In this document: positions 62,389-64,000 of the stretch, piece by piece | How the letters are laid out: each line of letters opens with the position of its first letter | Position numbering within the stretch: position 1 is the stretch's first letter | Assembly: GCF_000271305.1 (NCBI RefSeq) | Contig: NZ_AKGD01000001.1 | Coordinates: 1,488,001-1,552,000 of the forward strand | DNA: 64,000 nt | Reading direction: 5' to 3' | Origin: Hydrocarboniphaga effusa AP103 | GTDB lineage: Bacteria; Pseudomonadota; Gammaproteobacteria; Nevskiales; Nevskiaceae | Translations under genes and position numbers: made by a program | The notes under the pieces: model-generated | Databases searched by the model: none | What the model saw: only the letters and a program-made list of their open reading frames with translations | Told to the model about the DNA's origin: nothing

Positions 62389-63537
62389 ATGCGCATCGCC
62401 TATGGAGTCATGGGCTACGGCCGCGGCCACGCCATGCGCAGCCTCAGCGTGCTGCCCTCGCTGATGCAGGAGCACGAGGTCACCGTGTTCACGGCCGGCG
62501 ACGCCTACGACGTGCTCGCCCCGCTGTTCCCGACCGTGCGCATCCCGATGATCGGCTATCGCTACAACAGCCGCGGCGGACATTCGATTCCGCGCACCGT
62601 CGGCGAGAACCTGGGGCCGATGGCCGATCTGCTGCTGCACGGCCCGGGCATGGAGCAGGTCGAGCGCGAATTCCGCGACCGCGGCATCCAGCTGGTGATC
62701 TCGGACTCCGAGGCCTGGTGCCACCGCGCCGCGGCCAAGCTCAAGCTGCCGCGCATCAGCTTCGACCACGTCGGCATCATCGCCTGGTGCAAGCCGCACT
62801 TCCCGGCGGAGCTCTGGCTCTCCGGCATGCGCGACGCGGTCGGCTATCGCTCGCTGATGGGCCAGCCCGATCGCATCATCATTTCGAGCTTCTACCCGGC
62901 CGAGCCGCGCCAGAGCGGCACCCGCATCGTCGGCCCGATGCTGCGCGACGAAGTGCTGCGCGCGAGCGCGGTCTCGCGCGGGGCCGCGCCCAAGGATTTC
63001 CTTCTCGCCTACTTCAACAAGGGCGAGCACCAGTACCGCCCGCACGTCGACCGCGCGCTGCGCCTGCTCGACTGCCCGGTGGTCGTCTATGGCACACCGA
63101 ACCGCGGCAGGAGCGACAACCTCGAGTTCCGCGCCCCGAGCAACGAGTGGTTCGTCAACGATCTCGCGAGTTGCCGCGGGGTCGTCAGCACGGCGGGCAA
63201 CCAGCTGATCGGCGAAGCGATCCACTTCGGCAAGCCGATCCTCGCGCTGCCCGAGCAGGCCTTCGAGCAGCGCCTGAACGCGCACATGATCGAACGCATG
63301 GGCGTGGGCATGCGCGGCAACCTCGCCACGCTGACGCCGAGCGACATCGATCGCTTCCTCGGCAACGAGAGCTACTACCGCAGCCACATGGGCGAGCACG
63401 CCCGCGACGGTCGCGCCGAGGCGATCGAAACGCTGCACCGCTTCATCGGCGAGCTCGTGCGCCAGCCGCGCACGGCGGCCAAGCGCCGGGCCCGGCCGGG
63501 CCGGCGGATCGGGGCGGGACAGGTGGTCAAGCCGTAG
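62389..63537 (+). CDS. Glycosyltransferase, GT28/MurG-like fold
   Basis: 382 residues, with GGAG 9 bases before ATG 62389. MRIAYGVMGYGRGHAMRSLS is the glycine-rich N-terminal loop, SDSEAWCHRAAAKLKLPRISFDH a Rossmann strand of the N-domain, and STAGNQLIGEAIHFGKPILALPEQAFEQRLNA the nucleotide-sugar binding part of the C-domain. Similar proteins are listed as teichoic acid or MJ1255-type glycosyltransferases. Acceptor unknown. The C-terminus is basic. It stands alone, between terC (divergent) and a palindromic repeat. Confidence 0.85.
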   Translation: MRIAYGVMGYGRGHAMRSLSVLPSLMQEHEVTVFTAGDAYDVLAPLFPTVRIPMIGYRYNSRGGHSIPRTVGENLGPMADLLLHGPGMEQVEREFRDRGIQLVISDSEAWCHRAAAKLKLPRISFDHVGIIAWCKPHFPAELWLSGMRDAVGYRSLMGQPDRIIISSFYPAEPRQSGTRIVGPMLRDEVLRASAVSRGAAPKDFLLAYFNKGEHQYRPHVDRALRLLDCPVVVYGTPNRGRSDNLEFRAPSNEWFVNDLASCRGVVSTAGNQLIGEAIHFGKPILALPEQAFEQRLNAHMIERMGVGMRGNLATLTPSDIDRFLGNESYYRSHMGEHARDGRAEAIETLHRFIGELVRQPRTAAKRRARPGRRIGAGQVVKP

Positions 63538-63559
63538 TTTTTGATCGTCTGTTGATGTT

Positions 63560-63691
63560 CCCCTCTCCCGCTTGCGGGAGAGGGCGGCGCGCAGCGCCGG
63601 GAGAGGGTCGGCTCGTAAAGAGCGCGCATTTTCCGACCTGGCCCTCTCTCCCCGCCTTCGGCGGGACTCTCTCCCGCGAGCGGGAGAGAGG
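63560..63691. repeat. Composite palindromic repeat, second copy
   Basis: CCCTCTCCCGC-TT-GCGGGAGAGGG (63561-63584), an inner pair GAGAGGGTCGG / CCGACC...CTCTC, the hairpin CCCGCC-TTC-GGCGGG (63651-63665) and CTCTCTCCCGC-GA-GCGGGAGAGAG (63667-63690). Length and layout match the element inside bioF. It lies between the glycosyltransferase and marR genes. Confidence 0.82.
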
Positions 63692-63753
63692 ACAAGCATG
63701 CGGTCGCGGCGACACCAATCCTGCCGCTTGAAAATCCCAATTCCCATTGACAA

Positions 63754-63819
63754 GCAGTAACTGCCAGATCACCATCTGCCGCCTCATTATCTGCTTAGGC
63801 AGAAATACGAATCGGCAGA
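63754..63819. promoter_or_regulatory. Nested CTGC/GCAG dyads upstream of marR
   Basis: GCAGT-A-ACTGC (63754-63764), TCTGC-TTAG-GCAGA (63790-63803) and an outer pair TCTGCCG (63775-63781) / CGGCAGA (63813-63819) that shares its centre with the inner dyad. They lie just before the marR start, as expected of an autoregulated MarR operator. Confidence 0.55.
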
Positions 63820-63822
63820 CAC

Positions 63823-64000
63823 ATGGTCCAGCACTACGACGCCAAGACGTTCCGTTCGAACAAGAGCCTCGGCTACCTGCTCAAGGTGGCGCACGCGCGC
63901 ATGCACGAGTGCGCCTCGCTGGCCTTCTCCGAGCACGATCTCAACTTCATGCAATGGATCGTGCTGACCAAGCTGCGCGAAGGCTCGGCGCGTACTGCGG
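63823..64000 (+). CDS. MarR-family regulator, N-terminal fragment
   Basis: Starts at ATG 63823 and runs off the window edge; 59 residues visible: MVQHYDAKTFRSNKSLGYLL and further LNFMQWIVLTKLREGSARTA. The helix pattern and the start of the winged-helix region fit MarR regulators, which sense phenolic compounds, drugs or oxidants. The dyads directly upstream suggest self-regulation. Assignment is limited because the DNA-recognition helix is outside the window. Confidence 0.75.
   Translation, partial: MVQHYDAKTFRSNKSLGYLLKVAHARMHECASLAFSEHDLNFMQWIVLTKLREGSARTA

Overview
The window looks like a chromosomal stretch of a GC-rich, aerobic, Gram-negative bacterium, most likely a gammaproteobacterium near the Xanthomonadales/Nevskiales/Steroidobacterales. 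That placement is an inference from gene content: TonB-dependent receptors, an RpoH-type sigma factor, GlcDEFG, a leucine (liu) pathway, a CtaG-dependent cytochrome c oxidase and UbiA. No tRNA, rRNA, insertion sequence, prophage or CRISPR array was seen. Coding density is high, and many very long antisense open frames are GC-bias shadows.

Layout. 1-750 is the C-terminal end of a TonB-dependent receptor, closed by a strong bidirectional terminator. 844-8839 (minus) is an eight-gene unit whose products are mostly exported: DUF1549/DUF1553 protein with an embedded CxxCH, Tat-exported DUF1501 protein, cytochrome c', peroxiredoxin, diheme cytochrome c, SMP-30-like protein, second cytochrome c' and cytochrome b561. 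It is preceded by a near-consensus sigma-54 promoter, a long dyad that could be an upstream activator site, and a gene for a sigma-54 activator without a sensor domain (9387-10532). This is the strongest candidate for an undescribed system. 10886-12852 is a transaminase/omega-amidase pair. 12879-20296 is a divergent transport locus: TonB receptor, APC permease and a DUF3574 protein on one side, and a DUF3574 lipoprotein, an NCS2-like permease and an RluA-type pseudouridine synthase on the other. 20350-20488 holds a candidate small RNA with its own promoter and terminator. 20779-24901 holds a TetR regulator, a fatty acid desaturase, a PiT phosphate transporter and a small lipoprotein.

24914-30066 is glycolate oxidase glcDEFG with a divergent GntR/FadR regulator and two matching operators. 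30063-35605 is a TetR regulator plus isovaleryl-CoA dehydrogenase and both methylcrotonyl-CoA carboxylase subunits. 35712-39206 holds a quinone-reductase-like dehydrogenase, a LysR regulator and pyruvate kinase. 39374-40353 is rpoH behind a CIRCE-like repeat. 40443-43641 is malQ with a GH57 enzyme. 43742-52575 is a complete caa3-type cytochrome c oxidase cluster with assembly genes, including a 39-residue protein too short for ordinary gene calling. 52723-55831 is bioBFD, with a palindromic repeat carried in frame inside bioF. The right end holds comF, an esterase, ubiA, recG, ridA, terC, a glycosyltransferase, a second composite palindromic repeat and the start of a marR gene cut by the window edge.

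As a whole the region serves aerobic metabolism: c-type cytochrome electron transfer, terminal oxidase assembly, glycolate and leucine oxidation, biotin synthesis (which also supplies the biotin-dependent carboxylase), and several locally regulated uptake or stress units.
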